Source: JAHRVQ01 sp029941905 (GTDB lineage Bacteria; Pseudomonadota; Gammaproteobacteria; Pseudomonadales; Azotimanducaceae). Taken from it: DNA of 64,000 nt. Below, in pieces: positions 1 to 8,593 of this stretch (within the stretch, counting starts at the first letter, position 1; the number at the start of each line of letters is the position of its first letter). Position numbers and translations under genes: made by a program. The stretch covers positions 124,001 through 188,000 of the forward strand of contig JAPYTQ010000004.1 in assembly GCA_029941905.1 (NCBI GenBank), in the 5' to 3' direction. Below the pieces are notes generated by a model. It was given only the letters and a program-made list of their open reading frames with translations, was not told where the DNA came from and ran no database searches.

Positions 1-871
1 TACCGAGGAATTTACCTATTCGGGCACCATTGGCGCCTACAAGGGTATTGGTCTGGAAATGGTGGGTATCCCGCTCGATGAGGACGGGATGAGAATGGAT
101 GTACTAAGTGAGAAGTTAAAAGAGTTAAGTGACCAGGATCGACTGCCCCGCTTTATTTACACGCTGACCACCTACCAGAATCCCACCGGCACCTGCATGC
201 CGAAAAGCCGCAAGGAAGAACTGATTCGGATCGCGGCAGACTACGATCTGCCTTTGGTGGAAGATAACTGCTATGGCGATGTGCATTTCGAAGGCGAGAA
301 GGTGCCTGCCATGTTCGCCATGGATGAAAGTCCCAACCAGATTTACATCGGTTCCCTCTCAAAAATTCTCGCGCCGGGGGTTCGTTTGGGTTATTTGCTC
401 GCCAGGGAGCCCATGTACAGCAAAATTGTGAACAAACGTTTTGATGCCGGTAGCAATTACTTTGCAGCGGCGGTGGTCGCGGAATTTTATAAAGATGGTA
501 TCTGGGATCATTGTGATGTGACTAACCCGGTACTGATGCATAAGCGAGACCTCGTTAGTGCAGGATTAAAAGAGCATCTATCTGATATCTGTGTCTGGTC
601 GAACCCGGTTGGCGGCCTGTTTATGTGGGTAAGGTTACCGGAAGATATTGACATGCAAAAGTTAACCACGACCGCTAACGAGACAGGCTTTTTCTTTGCC
701 CCGGGTGCGGCATTCCATGTCGATTATGCTAATAAGCCGTACATTCGCCTGGCTTTCGGGCATGTGCCCGACGACCTGATCAGGGACGGCATTCCAGTAC
801 TGGCGCGGGCCATTCAGGGATCCAGGACCAGCAATGCATCGCGTAGTTTTACCTCTCTGTTTGAAGGTTAA
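1..871 (+). CDS. PLP-dependent aminotransferase (5' end outside window)
   Basis: The frame is open from base 2, so the gene starts before the window; the first internal Met is at 59. The visible part is the large domain and C-terminal domain of a fold-type I aminotransferase. It has an NPTG motif followed by the EDN-CYG segment that holds the PLP ring, and the SLSKILAPGVRLGY segment whose lysine forms the Schiff base. This arrangement matches the class I/II group that includes 2-aminoadipate and other alpha-amino acid transaminases and the MocR C-terminal domain. Whether an N-terminal GntR-type DNA-binding domain is present cannot be seen. The substrate is unknown. It ends 125 bases before a broken ABC permease fragment on the same strand. 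Confidence 0.85.
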   Translation, partial: TEEFTYSGTIGAYKGIGLEMVGIPLDEDGMRMDVLSEKLKELSDQDRLPRFIYTLTTYQNPTGTCMPKSRKEELIRIAADYDLPLVEDNCYGDVHFEGEKVPAMFAMDESPNQIYIGSLSKILAPGVRLGYLLAREPMYSKIVNKRFDAGSNYFAAAVVAEFYKDGIWDHCDVTNPVLMHKRDLVSAGLKEHLSDICVWSNPVGGLFMWVRLPEDIDMQKLTTTANETGFFFAPGAAFHVDYANKPYIRLAFGHVPDDLIRDGIPVLARAIQGSRTSNASRSFTSLFEG

Positions 872-995
872 AGAACCTGAGTCTGATTAGAACTGTTGGA
901 ACCCTTTCGGAACGTGCTACCCGTGCGTGTATTTACCGAAGTGTTTACACTGCCGAAAAGTGATGGTGTAGGTAGGAACACAAACGCCCTGATGC

Positions 996-1378
996 GTGCA
1001 GATGAACTACCTGCGGGCACGGAATTTTGAATATGTCAGGGCGGCGCGAGCCCTTGGCATGAGTGATTATCATATTATGTACAAGCATGTTTTACCGAAC
1101 GCCATGGTAGCGGCACTGACATTCCTGCCTTTCATCCTGAACGGTTCCATTACGCTGCTGACTTCGCTTGTTTTCTTGGGTTTGGATTACCGCCTGAAAG
1201 TGCCTCTCCGGGGCGGTTACTTCGGCAAGTCAACGCCAATCTTCAGGCGCCGTGGCTGGGGCTCACTGTGGTGTTTACTTTGAGTACCATGTTGGTGTTG
1301 CTGATCTTCATCGGTGAGGCAATTCGGGATGATCCCAGGCGGCTTGTGACGGGTAGTGATAACGCAGAAGCTGGTTAA
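996..1378 (+). pseudogene. Remnant of oligopeptide/microcin C-type ABC permease (YejE/DppC-like)
   Basis: The encoded sequence (LRARNFEYVRAARALGMSD, then HVLPNAMVAALTFLPFILNG) is the cytoplasmic coupling loop and last membrane segments of a BPD_transp_1 permease of the peptide/microcin C class. Two defects are visible. The N-terminal half of the family is missing upstream of the GTG at 996. The frame also breaks near 1170-1174: shifting by one base restores FLGFGLPPESASPGRLL and a normal family C-terminus ending at the TAA of 1376-1378. Adding one T to the TTTT run at 1171-1174 would repair it. The 5' truncation means this is a relic even if the frameshift is a read error. No other transporter subunits are next to it. 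Confidence 0.75.
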
Positions 1379-1392
1379 TGTAATGAAGGCTC

Positions 1393-4300
1393 CTAATCGA
1401 GGATGTCCCGAATTTTCTTAGCCATATCCCTTGACTCAAATGGTGTCTGGAGGAAATGTTTTACAGAATCCACAAGACCATGTTCACCGGGCAATTCCTC
1501 AGTGTGACCCGATATGTACAACACGGGCATGTCAGGGCGCAGTGGATGGATCTGCCGTGCCAGTTCGTAGCCGGTCATTTCAGGCATCGAGATATCGGTT
1601 ATCATCAGGTCAATGATTTCCTGGTGTTTATTGGCAACTTTCAGTGCGTCCTTGCCATCACAGGCCACCAGTACGGTATAACCGAACATTGCCAGGGTGT
1701 GCTTCAATAACTGGCGTAGATTATCCTCGTCCTCAACCACTAAAAGCGTTTCCTTGCCTTCAATGGGGGAAGAAAAACCAGTTGTCTGTTCTTCGACCTG
1801 CACCGGCGTATTGGCCGCGGGGAGGTAGATATAAAAGGTCGAGCCATTGCCCAACTCGCTTTGTACCTGAATTTCACCGCCGCTTTGTTTGACGATGCCG
1901 AAAACCGTTGATAGTCCAAGCCCTGTACCCTTGTCCACCTCTTTTGTTGTATAGAAAGGTTCGAAAATATGGGAAAGCATCTCTTGCTGAATACCGGCAC
2001 CATCGTCAGCGACAGAAAGCACGACGTAGTCTCCAGAGGGCAGCTTGAGGTGCTTGAGTCTGGCTGAGGCATCCAGCACCACATTCTCAATATCAATTAC
2101 TATTTTTCCATTTTTTCCTATGGCATCGCGCGCATTGACTAACAGATTCATAATGACCTGCTCGATCTGGCCAGGGTCCGCCAGCACTTTTTGCAGATTT
2201 TTATTGCATCGAACTTCCAATTGAATATGTGATCCAATGAGTCGATGCAGCATATCCTGCATTTCGACAACGATCGTGCCCAGATTGATTACCCTCGGTA
2301 GCAATAGCTGTTTACTGCTGAATGCAAGGAGCTGCCGGGTTAAGGTTGTAGCCCGGTCGCCAGCTTTCTTGATCTCACTTAAGCCTTGATGCAAAGGGTC
2401 CGCTGGTTTGAGACCTTTCAGGTGCAAGTTACTGTAGCCGATAATAACTGTCAGAATATTGTTAAAGTCGTGCGCAATTCCACCTGCAAGCTGGCCCACT
2501 GCTTCCATTTTTTGAGACTGACGAAGCTGCTGTTCACTCTCCTTTAGTTCCTGGGTTTTTTCCTCAACCAGTTTTTCGAGCTGCTGGCGCAGGGCATCGG
2601 CTGATTCTTCGGATTTCTTGCGAGTCGTTACGTCCCTGATTACGGCTATTCTTGCGTTATATCCATCGAACGTGATCGGAAAGCTGTGGGCGTCACCGAC
2701 GATGATATTACCGTCACGCGTTAGGTATCGTATTTCCTCCATTGGCGGAGCTTTGCCACGTTCATGTTCTGTCTGTCTTCGTAGAACGAGGGGGTGATCG
2801 TCCGGGTGTATATGATCCAGCATTGGGATCTCCATCACCTCATTCCTCGTGTAGCCCAGAAAATTGAGCATGGCCTGGTTCATGAAGAGAGCATGGCCTT
2901 TGTAGTGTATCAGGACCGGGTCTGGCATCTGCTCGATCAGCATTCGATATTGTTCTTCAGAGCGCCGCAGTGCGTCTTCCGCTTTCTTTCGCTCTGTGGT
3001 ATTTCGCATCACGACGATTCGAGCCTCCTGGCCATCGAAAGTCGTGGCATGAGCGTGAACCTCGCAAACAACCGTGGTGCCATCGCGTCTCACGAGTGTA
3101 AGCTCTTCAATGGGAGGCACTTCACCTCTGTCGAAAATTGATTGTCTGCGAGCAAACAGCTCGTGATCGTCAGGGTGTATGGTATCCAGGATATCCATTG
3201 CGTTGATTTCATCCCACCGATAACCGAGTAGATCAAGGCCTGCCTGATTCATAAAGAGTAACCGTAACCGCCCCGCCTGGTGGACTGAAACAGGGTCGGG
3301 TATCTCACTCATCAAGGTACGAAACTGCTCTTCTGACCTTAACAGTGCCTGTTCCGCGGCCTTACGCTGGGTTATATCACGACCCATCATAATTCTGGCT
3401 TCCTTGCCCTCAAAGGTTGTGGTGTGTGCATGAACTTCGATGAGCACCACGGAACCATCCTTGTGGCGAAGTCGGAATACATCACTCGGAGGTCGACCGC
3501 CTTTATCCAGGATAGCTGTGCGGGCTGAAACAATTTCCAGGTCATCGGGAAGAATAAGATCCATCATCGGCACGTCGAGTAATTCATCGTGCTCGTAGCC
3601 CAGAAGTTTCAGGGTCGCGACATTGGCAAACAGGAACTGCGTTCGGTCGTGAATAACAATAGGGTCAGGACTTTGTTCAATAAACAGGCGAAACTTTCGT
3701 TCTGAAAGCCGCTGCGCTTCTTCTAACTTATGCCGTTCTGTAATGTCCCGCATGACGCCCTGTATGCTAATCGGTTTCCCAGAATCATCCCGGACAAATG
3801 ACTGGACCGTCTCGGCCCAGACTGTTGACCCGTCTTTGCGTTTGAATTGCATCTCCGTCCTGCGTGTTCTATCAGGGTCGGCTGTTGATTTTTCGTTCTG
3901 CCATTCCTCTTTGTAAACCGTCGTCACAGCCTTGAGAGATTCCGCTGCATAGAATTCCTCCATGGAAAGCGACATTGCTTCTTCAGGGGTGTAGCCTGTT
4001 AAACGCTCAATGGAAGGGCTGATGTAAGTCAGACGCATTCGAAGATCGCTGGTCCATATGACGTCCCGAATGTTCTCGGCCAGGAGGCGATATTTATCTT
4101 CCTGTATGCGCCGCAATTCGTCTGTCCTGTCTCGATGTTCCTCCGCTTGCGCAGCTGCGATTCTGGTGGCGCTAATATTAGCCAGTGTTTGCAGGAGCCG
4201 TAGGTCATCGTCGGTAAATTTATTTCGCTGGGTTGACCCCGCATCGAACACCGCGATCACCTTGCCGTGATACATTACCGGCACCGTTATTTCTGAATGA

Positions 4301-4671
4301 CCCGCGATCTCGTCCATGATGTAACGAGGATCCGCGGACAGGTCTGCCGACACTTCTGCTCGCCCGGATTCGGCGACGGCGCCGACGATACCTTGACCTG
4401 ATTCAATGACGAGGGGTGTTTTGATCATACGGGCTTTGGGGCCAAACGCTGCCCGCCGATGTAATTGCTTGTTCTCGAGCAGGTACAGCACGAAATCTTC
4501 GAAGTCGAGGAGCTGGCCAACATTCTTCGCGATGGACCAGAGTAAATCATCCAGGTTATTCGACTGTAACATGTCGATGGCAAAACGGTTGATGATTTCC
4601 AGTTCGGATCGAGAATGCACGGTTTCTGATTCTCCCGCTTTCATGCTAGTCATTTCTCGAGTTCCACCCAT
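1393..4671 (-). CDS. Hybrid sensor histidine kinase (GAF, four PAS, HisKA, HATPase, receiver)
   Basis: This is a 1092-residue cytoplasmic kinase with no clear membrane segment. Approximate domains are GAF 25-175, PAS/PAC 195-320, 330-445, 455-565 and 575-695, HisKA with phospho-accepting H734 in GGIAHDFNN, HATPase 830-945 (N box NLLVNARDAI, G1 DDGAGI, G2 GTGLGLST) and a receiver 970-1090. The receiver keeps its acidic pocket (VVEDED) and D1026 in TDISMP, but the conserved lysine is T1076 (LQTPF instead of the usual LQKPF). The PAS repeats 2-4 are similar to each other, suggesting internal duplication. The start overlaps the end of the DUF4386 gene by 26 bases, so it is probably co-transcribed with that gene and the peroxiredoxin. 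In-frame ATGs at 4653 and 4644 are possible alternative starts. The signal sensed is unknown. Confidence 0.9.
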   Translation of the reverse strand: MGGTREMTSMKAGESETVHSRSELEIINRFAIDMLQSNNLDDLLWSIAKNVGQLLDFEDFVLYLLENKQLHRRAAFGPKARMIKTPLVIESGQGIVGAVAESGRAEVSADLSADPRYIMDEIAGHSEITVPVMYHGKVIAVFDAGSTQRNKFTDDDLRLLQTLANISATRIAAAQAEEHRDRTDELRRIQEDKYRLLAENIRDVIWTSDLRMRLTYISPSIERLTGYTPEEAMSLSMEEFYAAESLKAVTTVYKEEWQNEKSTADPDRTRRTEMQFKRKDGSTVWAETVQSFVRDDSGKPISIQGVMRDITERHKLEEAQRLSERKFRLFIEQSPDPIVIHDRTQFLFANVATLKLLGYEHDELLDVPMMDLILPDDLEIVSARTAILDKGGRPPSDVFRLRHKDGSVVLIEVHAHTTTFEGKEARIMMGRDITQRKAAEQALLRSEEQFRTLMSEIPDPVSVHQAGRLRLLFMNQAGLDLLGYRWDEINAMDILDTIHPDDHELFARRQSIFDRGEVPPIEELTLVRRDGTTVVCEVHAHATTFDGQEARIVVMRNTTERKKAEDALRRSEEQYRMLIEQMPDPVLIHYKGHALFMNQAMLNFLGYTRNEVMEIPMLDHIHPDDHPLVLRRQTEHERGKAPPMEEIRYLTRDGNIIVGDAHSFPITFDGYNARIAVIRDVTTRKKSEESADALRQQLEKLVEEKTQELKESEQQLRQSQKMEAVGQLAGGIAHDFNNILTVIIGYSNLHLKGLKPADPLHQGLSEIKKAGDRATTLTRQLLAFSSKQLLLPRVINLGTIVVEMQDMLHRLIGSHIQLEVRCNKNLQKVLADPGQIEQVIMNLLVNARDAIGKNGKIVIDIENVVLDASARLKHLKLPSGDYVVLSVADDGAGIQQEMLSHIFEPFYTTKEVDKGTGLGLSTVFGIVKQSGGEIQVQSELGNGSTFYIYLPAANTPVQVEEQTTGFSSPIEGKETLLVVEDEDNLRQLLKHTLAMFGYTVLVACDGKDALKVANKHQEIIDLMITDISMPEMTGYELARQIHPLRPDMPVLYISGHTEELPGEHGLVDSVKHFLQTPFESRDMAKKIRDILD

Positions 4672-5364
4672 TGATATCCACGCCTTTCACAATAAGCCAA
4701 CCGCAGAGTGAAACTTCTGCGACCAGGCAAGGTACCAGCACAGCCGGTGAGATGATCGAGGCTAAAGCCGGTGAAATGATGCTGACAAAACTGTTGGCGA
4801 GGTAACATACCGCTGCAATGGCCATCAGAACACCCAGAGTTCTGGGCAGATAGTTTGATTTGAAAATCAGGTACCCCAGTAAGAGACAGTGAAATCCGAA
4901 AAATACCAGGGCGATATGATAGCCCCAGTTATGAGTCTTTAGAGAAAGATAGGCGAGCGTCTGTAGCTGCTCTGTAGTAAATGGCAGCAGATAGTCAGCG
5001 CCATTGAGAAAAAACAGAGCGGCAAAATGGTTGAGCGAGTTCAATCCTGAAATGGCGACCATCACCAGCCTAAAAAAGGTCGCGAGCAGCGCAATATTCT
5101 GGTTGACAGGTTAAGTAGTACATAAAAGATCAACGCGACTATGACATCACAGACCAGCATCAGCAGCTCACCGGCAAAGGCGATGCGAAACACTGATTCG
5201 GATGCCAATATGTTGCTCGCGGTCGCCGTGACGTCTCCGGAAACAACGAGTCTTGAGCGAACAAATACCTGGGCAAAGATTCCTGCGGCGATAATAACAA
5301 GATAGAGTAGCCCGCCGGTGCGGGCGTAAGCTTGTGGAGAAATCTCAGTTGCAGAGATTGCCAT
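4646..5364 (-). pseudogene. DUF4386 membrane protein, split by a one-base frameshift
   Basis: Two frames together make one DUF4386 protein of about 238 residues with six hydrophobic segments. The N-terminal part is 5364 to about 5112 (MAISATEISPQAYARTGG, then LLYLVIIAAGI). The C-terminal part runs from about 5108 to 4646 (NIALLATFFRLVMVAISGLN to WNSRND). At 5111-5112 the minus strand reads CTTAACCTG; one extra A (CTTAAACCTG) restores LLKPVNQNIALLATFF, which matches the family. The function of DUF4386 proteins is unknown. It lies 4 bases after the peroxiredoxin stop and overlaps the kinase start, so it is the middle gene of a three-gene operon. The gene may be intact if the lost A is a homopolymer read error. 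Confidence 0.75.
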
Positions 5365-5368
5365 GGGT

Positions 5369-5908
5369 CTAGTCCGAGCTACCCTGTGTTTTTGCCGGAA
5401 AGCCCAGTTCTTCCAGGTGCTTCACAAGGTCTGTTCCGGCCGTTTTTGGGCTGACACTCTTGTCAATTTTCTGAATAATTCCATCTGCATCAATGTAGAA
5501 GGTCCAGCGTCTGGCGTAACCCCGTTTTGATAGCACACCATATTGCTGGCACATTTCCTTCTGTGGATCCGCGAGAATTGGGAAGGTGGCACCATTTTTT
5601 TCCGCGAAAGCAGTGTTGTCTTCAATGGAGTCGGTGCTGGCCATAAAGTAGGCGACGTTGTAATTCTGAATTTCCTGGTCACTGTCACGCAGCGCCTTGC
5701 ATTCAATAGTTCATCCTCCGGTGAATGCTTTGGGGAAGAAGGCAATCACGACGGGCTTTTCGCCCCTGAACTGTGACAGTGAATAACTATTGCCATCAGA
5801 CCCTTTGATACTAAAGTCAGGGGCTGGGTCACCAACCATGGGTGCTCCAAGGGTTGATAGCGGAAGAACGAGTAAGATTACGGTAATCAGTGATCGTAGA
5901 ATAGCCAT
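5369..5908 (-). CDS. Periplasmic peroxiredoxin, probable selenoprotein (Sec at residue 66)
   Basis: The frame reads as one 179-residue AhpC/TSA-type peroxiredoxin if the TGA at 5711-5713 is read as selenocysteine. Residues 1-22 form a signal peptide (MAILRSLITVILLVLPLSTLGA). The catalytic segment is FFPKAFTGG-U-TIECKALRDS, where the family has FxPKAFTGGCT; U66 is therefore the peroxidatic position and C70 follows. The C-terminal half is equally family-like (STDSIEDNTAFAEKNG, then FPILADP, then YGVLSKRGYARRWTFYID). No stop or frameshift occurs other than this TGA. A short hairpin with GU in its loop sits 21 bases downstream of the TGA. The role would be periplasmic peroxide reduction. A nonsense mutation is the alternative, but hitting exactly the catalytic codon, as also occurs in the GST gene at 14117, makes that less likely. 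Confidence 0.8.
5680..5694 (-). promoter_or_regulatory. Candidate bacterial SECIS hairpin in peroxiredoxin mRNA
   Basis: On the mRNA the sequence CGCUG-CGUGA-CAGUG folds into a 5-bp stem (one G-U pair) with a five-base loop. The loop starts 21 bases after the UGA and has G at its second position. Known bacterial SECIS elements lie just downstream of the UGA inside the coding region, with a small apical loop carrying an early G. The fit is by eye; no folding was run. Confidence 0.5.
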
Positions 5909-6042
5909 AGCCGGGTTTCCGTTTGTTGTGATTTTTGTGATCGCCTTACAGCTTAATATACAAGTTTACGCGAAGAATCACTGACAGGCTAACCTTCATG
6001 TTAGTCGAATATCAGGTAATTCCTCCTTGGCAATGAGGGACT

Positions 6043-6759
6043 TTAGGGGAGCAATACTCCGCCATCTACATCAATGGTTACACCAGTCATATAGGTGTTG
6101 GTGAGTGTCAACATGATCGCACTGGCTACCTCGTCTGCCTGGCCAACCCGATTCAAAAGTATATTTTTTCCCATCTGTTCCAATGCAGCGGGTTTGTTGT
6201 CCCCGAACCGATCAAACATTCCCGTGTCAATAATCCCCGGCGCAACCACATTAACCCGGCGTGGTGCTAACTCGTTAGCCAGAGCGCGGGTGAGACCTTC
6301 GACCGCGTTGCCGACGCAGGACACTGAAGACATGCCTGGATTGCACTTCCTGGCAGGGGTGCCGCTGACCAGCGTCACTGAACCATTATCTGTCAAAAAA
6401 GGTACGCCTTGCCGCACGACATTGCAGTAACCCCAGAATTTGTTAAATGCCTCGGAGAACTGTTCCGCAGTTTGTTCCATAAAAGGCGCCATGGTTCTAT
6501 TCGCACCCGTGGCAGCAGCGACAATATGGTCGACGCTTGCAACCTTACTAAACAAGGCTGTCAAACCATCCGTGTCGTGGGTATCACAGACTTCAAAGTT
6601 AATTCCGGGGAACTCAGCGGCAACCTTTTTCACGCGATCTTCTGATCGACTCACCGCCCAGACATTTGCGCCCGCTTCCTGGGCCTGCCTCGCGGTCGCG
6701 AGACCAATACCTGAAGTACCGCCAATGATGACAAGGTTTTTACCGGTCAAATCGCTCAT
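6043..6759 (-). CDS. Atypical short-chain dehydrogenase/reductase
   Basis: This 238-residue protein has an SDR Rossmann fold. The cofactor loop is GGTSGIGLATA (residues 13-23), followed by an acidic CDTHD region and the C-terminal NVVAPGIIDTGMF. The usual catalytic Tyr-x-x-x-Lys is absent: the aligned stretch is SSVSCVGNAVEGLTRALANE, with Val and Gly where Tyr and Lys normally stand. A subgroup of SDRs with this change exists, so it is probably natural rather than damage. It may be a non-classical enzyme or a binding protein. The gene stands alone on the minus strand, 74 bases downstream of the GPH carrier gene's stop, and could be co-transcribed with it. Substrate is unknown. Confidence 0.85.
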   Translation of the reverse strand: MSDLTGKNLVIIGGTSGIGLATARQAQEAGANVWAVSRSEDRVKKVAAEFPGINFEVCDTHDTDGLTALFSKVASVDHIVAAATGANRTMAPFMEQTAEQFSEAFNKFWGYCNVVRQGVPFLTDNGSVTLVSGTPARKCNPGMSSVSCVGNAVEGLTRALANELAPRRVNVVAPGIIDTGMFDRFGDNKPAALEQMGKNILLNRVGQADEVASAIMLTLTNTYMTGVTIDVDGGVLLP

Positions 6760-6832
6760 GAGAATCCTGCTAATTTAATAAAAGGAAGGAGGAATATAAC
6801 GCGTCGGGCAAAGGGATGTAAGTAGGGCTTTT

Positions 6833-8248
6833 TCAGGTTAATTTTCGATCCTGCAATAGCTGCCTGATATGCGCATGTTCCGCCTCATTGAACTTGAATC
6901 GCATAAACAGGGCCGCACCTATCAGGTAACCGCAAGCGGGTAACAAGGCGAAGAGGGCGCGGAGGGCGAATTTAGTGGCCTCTGTTTGTTCGGCATTGGG
7001 TTCAAAACCCACACTTTGTAGTACAAAGCCCGTGACGATGGCCGTTAAGGAAGCTGCACCTTTTCGCACCATATTCCAGACTGCGTAATAAGCCCCTTCC
7101 TTGCGTTCCCCCGTTTTGTATTCATCGTAGTCGATGATATCCGCTTTAATGGCCGGCGCGATCACTGCGCCGATTCCACCCGCCAGACCCAGGCAGAATG
7201 ACAATACCCAGATCATAATCGGCATTTGCAGTGCGAAAAAATAACCAACAAAAACAAAACCTGACAGCCACATTGAAAAAGCCCATAGACTCTTCTTGCC
7301 GACGACCCTTGAGAGCTTGATCCAGAGAGGTGTAAAGATAACCTGCGGTACAAAGTAGATGATGAGGACTGAAACCATAAACACCGACGGGGCGACGGGC
7401 ATATTGTCTTTGGGTATGACGTATTCAACTAAATAGGGAACCAGCATGGCGATACTGGACGCACCAAAGGTCTCGATAAAATAGACACACAATAAAAGTA
7501 GAGCATGGGGGTTGCGAAAGACATCGCTGAAAGACTTGTACGGGTTCAACGCGCCTCGACCCTGATAATCAGCTCTTTCCGGCAGCAGCATTGTGGCCCA
7601 GAGGATCAGGCTACTGACGAAAACCCCGGCAAAGATAGAGATGTAGACGGCGGTGCTACGCTTGTCTTCAGCACTGTCTAACAAATAAAGGGTCCCGATG
7701 CCCAGTAATGAGCCTAGGGAGACAATCATATGGATATAGCCGAAAAGGCGCGTCCTTTCATGAAAATTGGGTGTTAGCTCGATTCCAAGAGCGCCATGGG
7801 GGACAAAGAATGCGGTGCTGGCGGTCTCATAGATCAATAGCGCAGCACCCATCCAGGCAATCAGCATCAGACCATCCAGAAACGTCGGTGGTGACCAGAT
7901 CATGATGATCCCCAGACCAACAGGTACAGCCGACGCGAACATCCAGACCCTTCGACGACCATAGCGGGACCGGGTCTTGTCGGACAGGTAACCCGCCAGT
8001 GGGTCCGAGACGGCATCCCACAGGCGCGAGGCAAATATCAATGCACCCATCGCGGCGGGGGCGATGAGTAAAACATCGGTGGAAAACTTCATCAGGTAGC
8101 TGACAAACAGCAGGCCCATAACACCGAAGCCTATTCGCGGGAGCGAATAGGCCCAGATGACCCCCAGCGAGAGGTGCTCGGCACCTGCTTCACCAATTGA
8201 GGAAACCGTAAGACTATCGGCGCTATCGTCACTTGCTTGCTCAGCCAT
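6833..8248 (-). CDS. MFS transporter of the GPH (MelB-like) cation symporter family
   Basis: About 471 residues with twelve hydrophobic segments. Features of the glycoside-pentoside-hexuronide:cation group are visible. These include the loop after segment 2 with SRLWDAVSDPLAGYLSDKTR (the DP and D-K-R loop motif) and a second-half stretch IKADIIDYDEYKTGERKEG, where GPH members carry D-x-x-D-Y-x-x-x-K-T-G-x-R. It should be an inner-membrane symporter for a sugar-like or other organic substrate; the substrate cannot be named. The ATG at 8248 was preferred to the GTG just before it. A second, related GPH carrier lies at 54912-56351. Confidence 0.88.
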   Translation of the reverse strand: MAEQASDDSADSLTVSSIGEAGAEHLSLGVIWAYSLPRIGFGVMGLLFVSYLMKFSTDVLLIAPAAMGALIFASRLWDAVSDPLAGYLSDKTRSRYGRRRVWMFASAVPVGLGIIMIWSPPTFLDGLMLIAWMGAALLIYETASTAFFVPHGALGIELTPNFHERTRLFGYIHMIVSLGSLLGIGTLYLLDSAEDKRSTAVYISIFAGVFVSSLILWATMLLPERADYQGRGALNPYKSFSDVFRNPHALLLLCVYFIETFGASSIAMLVPYLVEYVIPKDNMPVAPSVFMVSVLIIYFVPQVIFTPLWIKLSRVVGKKSLWAFSMWLSGFVFVGYFFALQMPIMIWVLSFCLGLAGGIGAVIAPAIKADIIDYDEYKTGERKEGAYYAVWNMVRKGAASLTAIVTGFVLQSVGFEPNAEQTEATKFALRALFALLPACGYLIGAALFMRFKFNEAEHAHIRQLLQDRKLT

Positions 8249-8360
8249 CACCAGCCTAAATTTTTGATACTCAGGCTGATTTATATGCTAACTGGGGAGT
8301 ATCAATCAACCTCAAATAGTTGTTGTTTAGAAATTCTGACAAAACACTTCAACCCGCTAC

Positions 8361-8459
8361 GAGTACGGTGAGTCTTTATCTGGACTCGTACCGCACATCC
8401 ATGTGCACTCAAGTTTTGCATCCCTGCAAAACACGTCCTGATAAAGACACACCGCACTC
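8361..8459. repeat. Composite palindromic element with two inner hairpins
   Basis: Bases 8361-8385 pair with 8435-8459 as inverted repeats of 25 bases with three mismatches (both carry GTCTTTATC or its complement). Inside are two perfect small hairpins: 8393-8406 (GCACAT-CC-ATGTGC is a continuous palindrome) and 8413-8432 (GTTTTGC-ATCCCT-GCAAAAC). The whole can fold as a three-way junction. It fills most of the 345-base gap between the GPH carrier gene and MarC, in which I see no gene. It may be a dispersed palindromic repeat or a structured transcript end. Confidence 0.6.
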
Positions 8460-8593
8460 TTCGCTCCCCCCACTCTTCGTACACACAGGCTTAGGCCTTA
8501 CGACCAACAAGAGAGATATGGTGGTGACGTTTGTAGAAGCGTGAAAGTTAGTGACAGTTCATGGTTAGTCCCTGTCCGGGCGCGCTTGCCGGA

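Noticed and set aside
5422..5745. Minus-strand 107-residue frame crossing the peroxiredoxin UGA
   Set aside because: It is a shadow frame of the peroxiredoxin gene with no family sequence.
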